From: Pictodentalium vernedei
Taxonomy: Eukaryota; Mollusca; Scaphopoda; Dentaliida; Dentaliidae
NCBI GenBank assembly: GCA_031216915.1
Contig: CM062294.1
Span: forward strand, 34,053,128 to 34,117,127
Length of the DNA stretch: 64,000 bases
Direction of reading: 5' to 3'
Of this stretch, positions 19,314 through 33,659 are shown piece after piece. The notes under the pieces are model-generated. The model had not been told where the DNA came from. It ran no database searches and saw only the letters and a list, made by a program, of their open reading frames with translations. How positions within the stretch are numbered: the stretch's first letter is position 1; each line of letters starts with the position of its first letter. Both the position numbers and the translations under genes were made by a program.

Positions 19314-20789
19314 TAGGTGTGATTCAGATAATAATTCTACCTCTGCCATAGTCAGGTTCTACCTCTGCCATTATCAGGTGAGGTTCAAATAACACCTCTA
19401 CCCAGGGGGTTGGGCTTGGCTTCCATCAGGAAGAAAACAACAATGACTGTTTTAGGTGAGATTCAACATTCATTTGTTACATGGAGGTGTGATTCAGATA
19501 ATAATTATACCTCTGCCATAGTCAGGTTCTACCTGTGCCATTATCAGGTGAGGTTCAAATAACACCTCCGCCCAGGGGGTTGGGCTTGGCTTCCATCAGG
19601 AAGAAAATAACAATGACTGTTTTAGGTGAGATTCAACATTCATTGGTTATGTGTGATTCAGATTTCAATTCTACCTCTGCCATAGTCAGGTTCTACCTCT
19701 GCCATTATCAGGTGAGGTTCAAATAACACGTCTACCCGGGGGGTTGGGCTTCACTTCCATCAGGAAGAAAACAACAATGACTGTTTTAGGTGAGATTCAA
19801 CATTCATCTGTTAGGTGTGATTCAGATAATAATTCTACCTCTGCCATAGTCAGGTTCTACCTCTGCCATTATCAGGTGAGGTTCAAATAACACCTCCGCC
19901 TAGGGGGTTGGGCTTGGCTTCCATCAGGAAGAAAACAACAATGACTGTTTTAGGTGAGATTCAACATTCATTTGTTATGTGTGATTCAGATTCTACCTCT
20001 GCCATAGGCAGGTTCTACCTCTGCCATTATCAGGTGAGGTTCAAATAACACCTCTACCCGGGGGTTGGGCTTGGCTTCCATCTGGAAGAAAACAACAATG
20101 ACTGTTTTAGGTGAGATTCAACATTCATCTGTTAGGTGTGATTAAGATAATAATTCTACCTCTGCCATCGTCAGGTTCTACCTCTGCCATTATCAGGTGA
20201 GGTTCAAATAACACCTCCGCCCAGGGGGGTTGGGTTTGGCTTCCACCAGGAAGAAAATAACAATGACTGTTTTAGGTGAGATTCAACATTCATCTGTTAT
20301 GTGTGATTCAGATTTTAATTCTACCTCTGCCATAGTCAGGTTCTACCTCTGCCATTATCAGGTGAGGTTCAAATAACACCTCTACCCGGGGGGTTGGGCT
20401 TGGCTTCCATCAGGAAGAAAACAACAATGACTGTTTGAGGTGAGATTCAACATTCATCTGTTAGGTGTGATTCAGATAATAATTCTACCTCTGCCATAGT
20501 CAGGTTCTACGTCTGCCATTATCAGGTGAGGTTCAAATAACACCTCCGCCCAGGGGTTGGCTTGGCTTCCATCAGGAAGAAAACAACAATGACTGTTTTA
20601 GGTGAGATTCAACATTCAGCTGTTAGGTGTTATTCAGATAATAATTCTACCTCTGCCATAGTCAGGTTCTACGTCTGCCATTATCAGGTGAGGTTCAAAT
20701 AACACCTCTGAACCGGGGGTTGGGCTTGGCTTCCATCAGGAAGAAAACAACAATGACTGTTTTAGGTGAGATTCAACATTCATCTGTTG

Positions 20790-21103
20790 CAGTTAAAACT
20801 AGAAGTCCTGTCATGAAATGCGCACAAATAGCACGTTGATATGCGCGTTAATGTACGCGTTATGGTCCAAGTAAAGCTATCAAATTCTGTACATACGGCC
20901 TGTGCACAAGCAATGTTTCAGCCAATGGACCTCCGGGTAACCCGGAGGACCATTGGCAGAAACATTGTATGTGTTTGCTATGAGTAACCAGGAGAACCTG
21001 CCGTGCTTTGGATGCCATTCGATATGGGAATTGCGTGCAATTCCAACGCGCAATTAAGCCTGGATAAGCCCACCATTCGTGACAGGACTTTTAGTTTTAT
21101 CTG
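20790..21103. mobile_element. MITE copy 4 (class beta)
   Basis: Right terminus reads TTTATCTG, a one-base decay of the inverted repeat. CATTCGATATGGG. Footprint TACATGTA at 21268-21275. Confidence 0.9.
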
Positions 21104-22416
21104 TAGGTGTGATTCAGATAATAATTCTACCTCTGCCATAGTGAGGTTCTACCTCTGCCATTATCAGGTGAGGTTCAAATAACACCTCTACCCAGGGGGT
21201 TGGGCTTGGCTTCCATCAGGAAGAAAACAACATTGACTGTTTTAGGTGAGATTCAACATTCATTTGTTACATGTAGGTGTGATTCAGATAATAATTCTAC
21301 CTCTGCCATAGTCAGGTTCTACCTGTGCCATTATCAGGTGAGGTTCAAATAACACCTCCGCCCAGGGGGTTGGGCTTGGCTTCCATCAGGAAGAAAATAA
21401 CAATGACTGTTTTAGGTGAGATTCAACCTTCATTTGTTATGTGTGATTCAGATTTTAATTCTACCTCTGCCATAGTCAGGTTCTACCTCTGCCATTATCA
21501 GGTGAGGTTCAAATAACACGTCTACCCGGGGGGTTGGGCTTCGCTTCCATCAGGAAGAAAACAACAATGACTGTTTTAGGTGAGATTCAACATTCATCTT
21601 TTAGGTGTGATTCAGATAATAATTCTACCTCTGCCATAGTCAGGTTCTACCTCTGCCATTATCAGGTGAGGTTCAAATAACACCTCCGCCTAGGGGGTTG
21701 GGCTTGGCTTCCATCAGGAATAAAACAACAATGACTGTTTTAGGTGAGATTCAACATTCATTTGTTATGTGTGATTCAGATTCTACTTCTGCCATAGGCA
21801 GGTTCTACCTCTGCCATTATCAGGTGAGGTTCAAATAACACCTCTACCCGGGGGTTGGGCTTGGCTTCCATCTGGAAGAAAACAACAATGACTGTTTTAG
21901 GTGAGATTCAACATTCATCTGTTAGGTGTGATTCAGATAATAATTCTACCTCTGCCATAGTCAGGTTCTACCTCTGCCATTATCAGGTGAGGTTCAAATA
22001 ACACCTCCGCCCAGGGAGTTGGGCTTGGCTTCCATCAGGAAGAAAATAACAATGACTGTTTTAGGTGAGATTCAACATTCATTTGTTATGTGTGATTCAG
22101 ATTTTAATTCTACCTCTGCCATAGTCAGGTTCTACCTCTGCCATTATCAGGTGAGGTTCAAATAACACCTCTACCCGGGGGGTTGGGCTTGGCTTTCATC
22201 AGGAAGAAAACAACAATGACTGTTTTAGGTGAAATTCAACACTCATCTGTTAGGTGTGATTCAGATAATAATTCTACCTCTGCCATAGTCAGGTTCTACC
22301 TCTGCCATTATCAGGTGAGGTTCAAAAAACACCTCCAAACCGGGGGTTGGGGTTGGCTTCCATCAGGAAGAAAACAACAATGACTGTTTTAGGTGAGATT
22401 CAACATTCATCTTTAA

Positions 22417-22730
22417 CAGTTAAAACTAGAAGTCCTGTCATGAAATGCGCACAAATAGCACGTTGATATGCGCGTTAATGTACGCGTTATGGCCCAAGTA
22501 AAGCTATCAAATTCTGTACATACGGCCTGTGCACAAGCAATGTTTCAGCCAATGGACCTCCGGGTAAACCGGAGGACCATTGGCAGAAACATTGCATGTG
22601 TTTGCTATGAGTAACCAGGAGAACCTGCCGTGCTTTGGATGCCATTCGATATGGGAATTGCGTGTAATTCCAACGCACAATTAAGCCTAGATAAGCCCAC
22701 TATTCGCGACAGGACTTTTAGTTTTAACTG
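22417..22730. mobile_element. MITE copy 5 (class gamma)
   Basis: Left flank TCTTTAA. The palindrome centre reads GGGTAAACCGG, one base altered. Footprint derivative TACATTTA at 22895-22902. Confidence 0.9.
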
Positions 22731-23885
22731 TAGGTGTGATTCAGATAATAATTCTACCTCTGCCATAGTCGGGTTCTACCTCTGCCATTATCAGGTGAGG
22801 TTCAAATAACACCTCTATCCAGGGGGTTGGGCTTGGATTCCATCAGGAAGAAAACAACAATGACCGTTTTAGGTGAGATTCAACATTCATTTGTTACATT
22901 TAGGTGTGATTCAGATAATAATTCTACCTCTGCCATAGTCAGGTTCTACCTCTGCCATTATCAGGTGAGGTTCGAATAACACCTCTACCCAGGGGGTTGG
23001 GCTTGGCTTCCATCAGGAAGAAAACAACAATGACTGTTTTAGGTGAGATTCAACATTCTTTTGTTATGTGCGGTTCAGATAATAATTCTACCTCTGCCAT
23101 AGTCAGGTTCTACCTCTGCCATTATCAGGTGAGGTTCAAATAACACCTCTACCCGGGGGGTTGGGCTTGGCTTCCATCAGGAAGAAAACAACAATGACTG
23201 TTTTAGGTGAGATTCAACATTCATCTGTTAGGTGTGATTCAGATAATAATTCTACCTCTGTCATAGTCAGGTTCTACCTCTGCCATTATAAGGTGAGGTT
23301 TTAAATAACACCTCCGCCCAGGGGGTTGGGCTTGGCTTCCATCAGAAAGAAAATAACAATGACTGTTTTAGGTGAGATTCAACAATCATTTGTTATGTGT
23401 GATTCAGATTTTAATTCTACCTCTGCCATAGTCAGGTTCCACCTCTGCCATTATCAGGTGAGGTTCAAATAACACCTCTACCCGGGGGGTTGGGCTTGGC
23501 TTCCATCAGGAAGAAAACAACAATGACTGTTTTAGGTGAGATTCAACATTCATCTGTTAGGTGTGATTCAGATAATAATTCTACCTCTGCCATAGTCAGG
23601 TTCTACCTCTGCCATTATCAGGTGAGGTTCAAATAACTCCTCCGCCCAGGGGTTGGCTTGGCTTCCATCAGGAAGAAAACAACAATGACTGTTTTAGGTG
23701 AGATTCAACATTCAGCTGTTAGGTGTTATTCAGATAATAATTCTACCTCTGCCATAGTCAGGTTCTACGTCTGCCATTATCAGGTGAGGTTCAAATAACA
23801 CCTCTGAACCAGGGGTTGGGCTTGGCTTCCATCAGGAAGAAAACAACAATGACTGTTTTAGGTGAGATTCAACATTCATCTGTTG

Positions 23886-24199
23886 CAATTAAAACTAGAA
23901 GTCCTGTCATGAAATGCGCACAAATAGCACGTTGATATGCGCGTTAATGTACGCGTTATGGTCCAAGTAAAGCTATCAAATTCTGTACATACGGCCTGTG
24001 CACAAGCAATGTTTCAGCCAATGGACCTCCGGGTAACCCGGAGGACCATTGGCAGAAACATTGTATGCGTTTGCTATGAGTAACCAGGAGAACCTGCCGT
24101 GCTTTGGATGCCATTCGACATGGGAATTGCGTGCAATTCCAACGCGCAATTAAGCCTAGATAAGCGCACCATTCGTGACAGGACTTTTAGTTTTAACTG
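23886..24199. mobile_element. MITE copy 6 (class alpha, CAATT end)
   Basis: The left terminus is CAATTAAAACT, a mutation shared with copies 9, 26 and 29. Footprint derivative TACATGGA at 24364-24371. Confidence 0.9.
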
Positions 24200-25675
24200 T
24201 AGGTGTGATTCAGATAATAATTCTACCTCTGCCATAGTCAGGTTCTACCTCTGCCATTATCAGGTGAGGTTCAAATAACACCTCTACCCAGGGGGTTGGG
24301 CTTGGCTTCCATCAGGAAGAAAACAACAATGACTGTTTTAGGTGAGATTCAACATTCATTTGTTACATGGAGGTGTGATTCAGATAATAATTCTACCTCT
24401 GCCATAGTCAGGTTCTACCTGTGCCATTATCAGGTGAGGTTCAAATAACACCTCCGCCCAGGGGGTTGGGCTTGGCTTCCATCAGGAAGAAAATAACAAT
24501 GACTGTTTTAGGTGAGATTCAACATTCATTTGTTATGTGTGATTCAGATTTCAATTCTACCTCTGCCATAGTCAGGTTCTACCTCTGCCATTATCAGGTA
24601 AGGTTCAAATAACACGTCTACCCGGGGGGTTGGGCTTCGCTTTCATCAGGAAGAAAACAACAATGACTGTTTTAGGTGAGATTCAACATTCATCTGTTAG
24701 GTGTGATTCAGATAATAATTCTACCTCTGCCATAGTCAGGTTCTACCTCTGCCATTATCAGGTGAGGTTCAAATAACACCTCCGCCTAGGGGGTTGGGCT
24801 TGGCTTCCATCAGGAAGAAAACAACAATGACTGTTTTAGGTGAGATTCAACATTCATTTGTTATGTGTGATTCAGATTCTACCTCTGCCATAGTCAGGTT
24901 CTACCTCTGCCATTATCAGGTGAGGTTCAAATAACACCTCTACCCTGGGGTTGGGCTTGGCTTCCATCTGGAAGAAAACAACAATGACTGTTTTAGGTGA
25001 GATTCAACATTCATCTGTTAGGTGTGATTAAGATAATAATTCTACCTCTGCCATCGTCAGGTTCTACCTCTGCCATTATCAGGTGAGGTTCAAATAACAC
25101 CTCCGCCCAGGGGGGTTGGGCTTGGCTTCCACCAGGAAGAAAATAACAATGACTGTTTTAGGTGAGATTCAACATTCATCTGTTATGTGTGATTCAGATT
25201 TTAATTCTACCTCTGCCATAGTCAGGTGCTACCTCTGCCATTATCAGGTGAGGTTCAAATAACACCTCTACCCGGGGGGTTGGGCTTGGCTTCCATCAGG
25301 AAGAAAACAACAATGACTGTTTTAGGTGAGATTCAACATTCATCTGTTAGGTGTGGTTCAGATAATAATTCTACCTCCGCCATAGTCAGGTTCTACGTCT
25401 GCCATTATCAGGTGAGGTTCAAATAACACCTCCGCCCAGGGGTTGGCTTGGCTTCCATCAGGAAGAAAACAACAATGACTGTTTTAGGTGAGATTCAACA
25501 TTCAGCTGTTCGGTGTTATTCAGATAATAATTCTACCTCTGCCATAGTCAGGTTCTACGTCTGCCATTATCAGGTGAGGTTCAAATAACACCTCTGAACC
25601 GGGGGTTGGGCTTGGCTTCCATCAGGAAGAAAACAACAATGACTGTTTTAGGTGAGATTCAACATTCATCTGTTG

Positions 25676-25989
25676 CAGTTAAAACTAGAAGTCCTGTCAT
25701 GAAATGCGCACAAATAGCACGTTGATATGCGCGTTAATGTACGCGTTATGGTCCAAGTAAAGCTATCAAATTCTGTACATACGGCCTGTGCACAAGCAAT
25801 GTTTCAGCCAATGGACCTCCGGGTAACCCGGAGGACCATTGGCAGAAACATTGTATGTGTTTGCTATGAGTAACCAGGAGAACCTGCCGTGCTTTGGATG
25901 CCATTCGATATGGGAATTGCGTGCAGTTCCAACGCGCAATTAAGCCTGGATAAGCCCACCATTCGTGACAGGACTTTTAGTTTTATCTG
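25676..25989. mobile_element. MITE copy 7 (class beta)
   Basis: Right end TTTATCTG. It shares GCGTGCAGTTCC with copy 27 only. Footprint derivative TACATGCA at 26154-26161. Confidence 0.9.
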
Positions 25990-27302
25990 TAGGTGTGATT
26001 CAGATAATAATTCTACCTCTGCCATAGTGAGGTTCTACCTCTGCCATTATCAGGTGAGGTTCAAATAACACCTCTACCCAGGGGGTTGGGCTTGGCTTCC
26101 ATCAGGAAGAAAACAACAATGACTGTTTTAGGTGAGATTCAACATTCATTTGTTACATGCAGGTGTGATTCAGATAATAATTCTACCTCTGCCATAGTCA
26201 GGTTCTACCTGTGCCATTATCAGGTGAGGTTCAAATAACACCTCCGCCCAGGGGGTTGGGCTTGGCTTCCATCAGGAAGAAAATAACAATGACTGTTTTA
26301 GGTGAGATTCAACATTCATTTGTTATGTGTGGTTCAGATTTTAATTCTACCTCTGCCATAGTCAGGTTCTACCTCTGCCATTATCAGGTGGGGTTCAAAT
26401 AACACGTCTACCCGGGGGGTTGGTCTTCGCTTCCATCAGGAAGAAAACAACAATGACTGTTTTAGGTGAGATTCAACATTCATCTTTTAGGTGTGATTCA
26501 GATAATAATTCTACCTCTGCCATAGTCAGGTTCTACCTCTGCCATTATCAGGTGAGGTTCAAATAACACCTCCGCCTAGGGGGTTGGGCTTGGCTTCCAT
26601 CAGGAATAAAACAACAATGACTGTTTTAGGTGAGATTCAACATTCATTTGTTATGTCTGATTCAGATTCTACTTCTGCCATAGGCAGGTTCTACCTCTGC
26701 CATTATCAGGTGAGGTTCAAATAACACCTCTACCCGGGGGTTGGGCTTGGCTTCCATCTGGAAGAAAACAACAATGACTGTTTTAGGTGAGATTCAACAT
26801 TCATCTGTTAGGTGTGATTCCGATAATAATTCTACCTCTGCCATAGTCAGGTTCTACCTCTGCCATTATCAGGTGAGGTTCAAATAACACCTCCGCCCAG
26901 GGAGTTGGGCTTGGCTTCCATCAGGAAGAAAATAACAATGACTGTTTTAGGTGAGATTCAACATTCATTTGTTATGTGTGATTCAGATTTTAATTCTACC
27001 TCTGCCATAGTCAGGTTCTACCTCTGCCATTATCAGGTGAGGTTCAAATAACACCTCTACCCGGGGGGTTGGGCTTGGCTTTCATCAGGAAGAAAACAAC
27101 AATGACTGTTTTAGGTGAAATTCAACACTCATCTGTTAGGTGTGATTCAGATAATAATTCTACCTCTGCCATAGTCAGGTTCTACCTCTGCCATTATCAG
27201 GTGAGGTTCAAAAAACACCTCCGAACCGGGGGTTGGGGTTGGCTTCCATCAGGAAGAAAACAACAATGACTGTTTTAGGTGAGATTCAACATTCATCTTT
27301 AA

Positions 27303-27616
27303 CAGTTAAAACTAGAAGTCCTGTCATGAAATGCGCACAAATAGCACGTTGATATGCGCGTTAATGTACGCGTTATGGCCCAAGTAAAGCTATCAAATTC
27401 TGTACATACGGCCTGTGCACAAGCAATGTTTCAGCCAATGGACCTCCGGGTAAACCGGAGGACCATTGGCAGAAACATTGCATGTGTTTGCTATGAGTAA
27501 CCAGGAGAACCTGCCGTGCTTTGGATGCCATTCGATATGGGAGTTGCGTGTAATTCCAACGCACAATTAAGCCTAGATAAGCGCACTATTCGTGACAGGA
27601 CTTTTAGTTTTAACTG
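27303..27616. mobile_element. MITE copy 8 (class gamma)
   Basis: Shares GGGAGTTGCGTG and GCGCACTATTCGTGAC with copy 28. Footprint derivative TACATTTA at 27781-27788. Confidence 0.9.
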
Positions 27617-28770
27617 TAGGTGTGATTCAGATAATAATTCTACCTCTGCCATAGTCAGGTTCTACCTCTGCCATTATCAGGTGAGGTTCAAATAACACCT
27701 CTATCCAGGGGGTTGGGCTTGGATTCCATCAGGAAGAAAACAACAATGACTGTTTTAGGTGAGATTCAACATTCATTTGTTACATTTAGGTGTGATTCAG
27801 ATAATAATTCTACCTCTGCCATAGTCAGGTTCTACCTCTGCCATTATCAGGTGAGGTTCGAATAACACCTCTACCCAGGGGGTTGGGCTTGGCTTCCATC
27901 AGGAAGAAAACAACAATGACTGTTTTAGGTGAGATTCAACATTCTTTTGTTATGTGCGGTTCAGATAATAATTCTACCTCTGCCATAGTCAGGTTCTACC
28001 TCTGCCATTATCAGGTGAGGTTCAAATAACACCTCTACCCGGGGGGTTGGGCTTGGCTTCCATCAGGAAGAAAACAACAATGACTGTTTTAGGTGAGATT
28101 CAACATTCATCTGTTAGGTGTGATTCAGATAATAATTCTACCTCTGTCATAGTCAGGTTCTACCTCTGCCATTATAAGGTGAGGTTCAAATAACACCTCC
28201 GCCCAGGGGGTTGGGCTTGGCTTCCATCAGAAAGAAAATAACAATGACTGTTTTAGGTGAGATTCAACAATCATTTGTTATGTGTGATTCAGATTTTAAT
28301 TCTACCTCTGCCATAGTCAGGTTCTACCTCTGCCATTATCAGGTGAGGTTCAAATAACACCTCTACCCGGGGGGTTGGGCTTGGCTTCCATCAGGAAGAA
28401 AACAACAATGACTGTTTTAGGTGAGATTCAACATTCATCTGTTAGGTGTGATTCAGATAATAATTCTACCTCTGCCATAGTCAGGTTCTACCTCTGCCAT
28501 TATCAGGTGAGGTTCAAATAACTCCTCCGCCCAGGGGTTGGCTTGGCTTCCATCAGGAAGAAAACAACAATGACTGTTTTAGGTGAGATTCAACATTCAG
28601 CTGTTAGGTGTTATTCAGATAATAATTCTACCTCTGCCATAGTCAGGTTCTACGTCTGCCATTATCAGGTGAGGTTCAAATAACACCTCTGAACCGGGGG
28701 TTGGGCTTGGCTTCCATCAGGAAGAAAACAACAATGACTGTTTTAGGTGAGATTCAACATTCATCTGTTG

Positions 28771-29084
28771 CAATTAAAACTAGAAGTCCTGTCATGAAAT
28801 GCGCACAAATAGCACGTTGATATGCGCGTTAATGTACGCGTTATGGTCCAAGTAAAGCTATCAAATTCTGTACATACGGCCTGTGCACAAGCAATGTTTC
28901 AGCCAATGGACCTCCGGGTAACCCGGAGGACCATTGGCAGAAACATTGTATGTGTTTGCTATGAGTAACCAGGAGAACCTGCCGTGCTTTGGATGCCATT
29001 CGACATGGGAATTGCGTGCAATTCCAACGCGCAATTAAGCCTGGATAAGCCCACCATTCGTGACAGGACTTTTAGTTTTAACTG
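28771..29084. mobile_element. MITE copy 9 (class alpha, CAATT end)
   Basis: The right flank TA is mutated to TC (AACTGTCGG). Footprint derivative TACATGGA at 29249-29256. Confidence 0.9.
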
Positions 29085-30560
29085 TCGGTGTGATTCAGAT
29101 AATAATTCTACCTCTGCCATAGACAGGTTCTACCTCTGCCATTATCAGGTGAGGTTCAAATAACACATCTACCCAGGGGGTTGGGCTTGGCTTCCATCAG
29201 GAAGAAAACAACAATGACTGTTTTAGGTGAGATTCAACATTCATTTGTTACATGGAGGTGTGATTCAGATAATAATTCTACCTCTGCCATAGTCAGGTTC
29301 TACCTGTGCCATTATCAGGTGAGGTTCAAATAACACCTCCGCCCAGGGGGTTGGGCTTGGCTTCCATCAGGAAGAAAATAACAATGACTGTTTTAGGTGA
29401 GATTCAACATTCATTTGTTATGTGTGATTCAGATTTCAATTCTACCTCTGCCATAGTCAGGTTCTACCTCTGCCATTATCAGGTAAGGTTCAAATAACAC
29501 GTCTACCCGGGGGGTTGGGCTTCGCTTCCATCAGGAAGAAAACAACAATGACTGTTTTAGGTGAGATTCAACATTCATCTGTTAGGTGTGATTCAGATAA
29601 TAATTCTACCTCTGCCATAGTCAGGTTCTACCTCTGCCATTATCAGGTGAAGTTCAAATAACACCTCCGCCTAGGGGGTTGGGCTTGGCTTCCATCAGGA
29701 AGAAAACAACAATGACTGTTTTAGGTGAGATTCAACATTCATTTGTTATGTGTGATTCAGATTCTACCTCTGCCATAGGCAGGTTCTACCTCTGCCATTA
29801 TCAGGTGAGGTTCAAATAACACCTCTACCCTGGGGTTGGGCTTGGCTTCCATCTGGAAGAAAACAACAATGACTGTTTTAGGTGAGATTCAACATTCATC
29901 TGTTAGGTGTGATTAAGATAATAATTCTACCTCTGCCATCGTCAGGTTCTACCTCTGCCATTATCAGGTGAGGTTCAAATAACACCTCCGCCCAGGGTGG
30001 TTGGGCTTGGCTTCCACCAGGAAGAAAATAACAATGACTGTTTTAGGTGAGATTCAACATTCATCTGTTATGTGTGATTCAGATTTTAATTCTACCTCTG
30101 CCATAGTCAGGTTCTACCTCTGCCATTATCAGGTGAGGTTCAAATAACACCTCTACCCGGGGGGTTGGGCTTGGCTTCCATCAGGAAGAAAACAACAATG
30201 ACTGTTTTAGGTGAGATTCAACATTCATCTGTTAGGTGTGATTCAGATAATAATTCTACCTCTGCCATAGTCAGGTTCTACGTCTGCCATTATCAGGTGA
30301 GGTTCAAATAACACCTCCGCCCAGGGGTTGGCTTGGCTTCCATCAGGAAGAAAACAACAATGACTGTTTTAGGTGAGATTCAATATTCAGCTGTTAGGTG
30401 TTATTCAGATAATAATTCTACCTCTGCCATAGTCAGGTTCTACGTCTGCCATTATCAGGTGAGGTTCAAATAACACCTCTGAACCGGGGGTTGGGCTTGG
30501 CTTCCATCAGGAAGAAAACAACAATGACTGTTTTAGGTGAGATTCAACATTCATCTGTTG

Positions 30561-30874
30561 CAGTTAAAACTAGAAGTCCTGTCATGAAATGCGCACAAAT
30601 AGCACGTTGATATGCGCGTTAATGTACGCGTTATGGTCCAACTAAAGCTATCAAATTCTGTACATACGGCCTGTGCACAAGCAATGTTTCAGCCAATGGA
30701 CCTCCGGGTAACCCGGAGGACCATTGGCAGAAACATTGTATGTGTTTGCTATGAGTAACCAGGAGAACCTGCCGTGCTTTGGATGCCATTCGATATGGGA
30801 ATTGCGTGCAATTCCAACGCGCAATTAAGCCTGGATAAGCCCACCATTCGTGACAGGACTTTTAGTTTTATCTG
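30561..30874. mobile_element. MITE copy 10 (class beta)
   Basis: Right end TTTATCTG. It is followed by TAGCTGTG in place of TAGGTGTG. Footprint derivative TACATGCA at 31039-31046. The next copy is unusually far, 3,099 bp. Confidence 0.9.
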
Positions 30875-33659
30875 TAGCTGTGATTCAGATAATAATTCTA
30901 CCTCTGCCATAGTGAGGTTCTACCTCTGCCATTATCAGGTGAGGTTCAAATAACACCTCTACCCAGGGGGTTGGGCTTGGCTTCCATCAGGAAGAAAACA
31001 ACAATGACTGTTTTAGGTGAGATTCAACATTCATTTGTTACATGCAGGTGTGATTCAGATAATAATTCTACCTCTGCCATAGTCAGGTTCTACCTGTGCC
31101 ATTATCAGGTGAGGTTCAAATAACACCTCCGCCCAGGGGGTTGGGCTTGGCTTCCATCAGGAAGAAAATAACAATGACTGTTTTAGGTGAGATTCAACAT
31201 TCATTTGTTATGTGTGATTCAGATTTTAATTCTACCTCTGCCATAGTCAGGTTCTACCTCTGCCATTATCAGGTGAGGTTCAAATAACACGTCTACCCGG
31301 GGGGTTGGGCTTCGCTTCCATCAGGAAGAAAACAACAATGACTGTTTTAGGTGAGATTCAACATTCATCTTTTAGGTGTGATTCAGATAATAATATTCTA
31401 CCTCTGCCATAGTCAGGTTCTACCTCTGCCATTATCAGGTGAGGTTCAAATAACACCTCCGCCTAGGGGGTTGGGCTTGGCTTCCATCAGGAATAAAACA
31501 ACAATGACTGTTTTAGGTGAGATTCAACATTCATTTGTTATGTGTGATTCAGATTCTACTTCTGCCATAGGCAGGTTCTACCTCTGCCATTATCAGGTGA
31601 GGTTCAAATAACACCTCTACCCGGGGGTTGGGCTTGGCTTCCATCTGGAAGAAAACAACAATGACTGTTTTAGGTGAGATTCAACATTCATCTGTTAGGT
31701 GTGATTCAGATAATAATTCTACCTCTGCCATAGTCAGGTTCTACCTCTGCCATTATCAGGTGAGGTTCAAATGACACCTCCGCCCAGGGAGTTGGGCTTG
31801 GCTTCCATCAGGAAGAAAATAACAATGACTGTTTTAGGTGAGATTCAACATTCATTTGTTATGTGTGATTCAGATTTTAATTCTACCTCTGCCATAGTCA
31901 GGTTCTACCTCTGCCATTATCAGGTGAGGTTCAAATAACACCTCCGCCCAGGGAGTTGGGCTTGGCTTCCATCAGGAAGAAAATAACAATGACTGTTTTA
32001 GGTGAGATTCAACATTCATTTGTTATGTGTGATTCAGATTTTAATTCTACCTCTGCCATAGTCAGGTTCTACCTCTGCTATTATCAGATGAGGTTCAAAT
32101 AACACCTCTATCCGGGGGGTTGGGCTTGGCTTCTATCAGGAAGAAAGCAACAATGACTGTTTTAGGTGAGATTCAACATTCATCTGATAGGTGTGATTCA
32201 GATAATACTTCAACCTCTGCCATAGTCAGGTTCTACCTCTGCTATTATCAGGTGAGGTTCAAATAACACCTCCGCGCAGGGGGTTGGCTTGGCTTCCATC
32301 AGGAAGAAAACAACAATGACTGTTTTAGGTGAGATTCAACATTCATCTGTTAGGTGTTATTCAGATAATAATTCTACCTCTGCCATAGTCAGGTTCTACC
32401 TCTGCCATTATCAGGTGAGGTTCAAATAACACCTCTACCCAGGGGGTTGGGCTTGGCTTCCATCAGGAAGAAAATAACAATGACTGTTTTCGGTGAGATT
32501 CAACATCATTTGTTATGTGTGATTCAGATTTTAATTCAACCTCTGCCATAGTCAGGTTCTACCTCTGCCATTATCAGGTGAGGTTCAAATAACACCTCTA
32601 CCCGGGGGGTTGGGCTTCGCTTCCATCAGGAAGAAAACAACAATGACTGTTTAGGTGAGATTCAACATTCTTCTGTTAGGTGTGATTCAGATGATAATTC
32701 AACCTCTGCCATAGTCAGGTTCTACCTCTGCCATTATCAGGTGAGGTTCAAATAACACCTCCGCCCAGGGGGTTGGGCTTGGCTTCCATCAGGAAGAAAA
32801 CAACAATGACTGTTTTAGGTGAGATTCAACATTCATTTGTTATGTGTGATTCAGATTTTAATTCTACCTCTGCCATAGTCAGGTTCTACCTCTGCCATTA
32901 TCAGGTGAGGTTCAAATAACACCTCTACCCTGGGGTTGGGCTTGGCTTCCATCTGGAAGAAAACAACAATGACTGTTTTAGGTGAGATTCAACATTCATC
33001 TGTTAGGTGTCATTCAGATAATAATTCTACCTCTGCCATAGTCAGGTTCTACCTCTGCCATTATCAGGTGAGGTTCAAATAACACCTCCGCCCAGGGGGT
33101 TGGGCTTGGCTTCCATCAGGAAGAAAATGACAATGACTGTTTTAGGTGAGATTCAACATTCATTTGTTATGTGTGATTCAGATTTTAATTCTACCTCTGC
33201 CATAGTCAGGTTCTACCTCTGCCATTATCAGGCGAGGTTCAAATAACACCTCTACCCGGGGGGTTGGGCTTGGCTTCCATCAGGAAGAAAACAACAATGA
33301 CTGTTTTAGGTGAGATTGAACATTCATCTGCTAGGTGTGATTCAGATAATAATTCTACCTCTGCCATAGTCAGGTTCTACCTCTGCCATTATCAGGTGAG
33401 GTTCAAATAACACCTCCGCCCAGAGGTTGGCTTGGCTTCCATCAGGAAGAAAACAACAATGACTGTTTTAGGTGAGATTCAACATTCATCTGTTAGGTGT
33501 TATTCAGATAATAATTCTACCTCTGCCATAGTCAGGTTCTACCTCTGCCATTATCAGGTGAGGTTCAACTAATACCTCTGAACCGGGGGTCGGGCTTGGC
33601 TTCCATCAGGAAGAAAACAACAATGACTCTTTTAGGTGAGATTCAACATTCATCTGTTA

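Larger units (their letters stand above)
19000..23885 (+). repeat. 4.9 kb higher-order unit (alpha-beta-gamma), instance 1
   Basis: Three MITEs spaced 1790, 1627 and 1469 bp, equal to 9, 8 and 7 monomers plus the element. It is one base longer than other instances because of an extra T in GAGGTTTTAAATAAC near 23297-23300. Confidence 0.85.
23886..28770 (+). repeat. 4,885 bp higher-order unit, instance 2
   Basis: Spacings 1790, 1627, 1468. Private variants CAGGTGCTACC (25226 region), TGGTTCAGATTTTAA (26329) and GGTTGGTCTTCG (26417) recur 35,069 bp later and nowhere else that I saw. Confidence 0.85.

Noticed and set aside
22487..22678. 63-codon minus-strand frame inside gamma-class MITEs
   Set aside because: It runs straight through the central palindrome, does not resemble a transposase, and depends on one base of the element.
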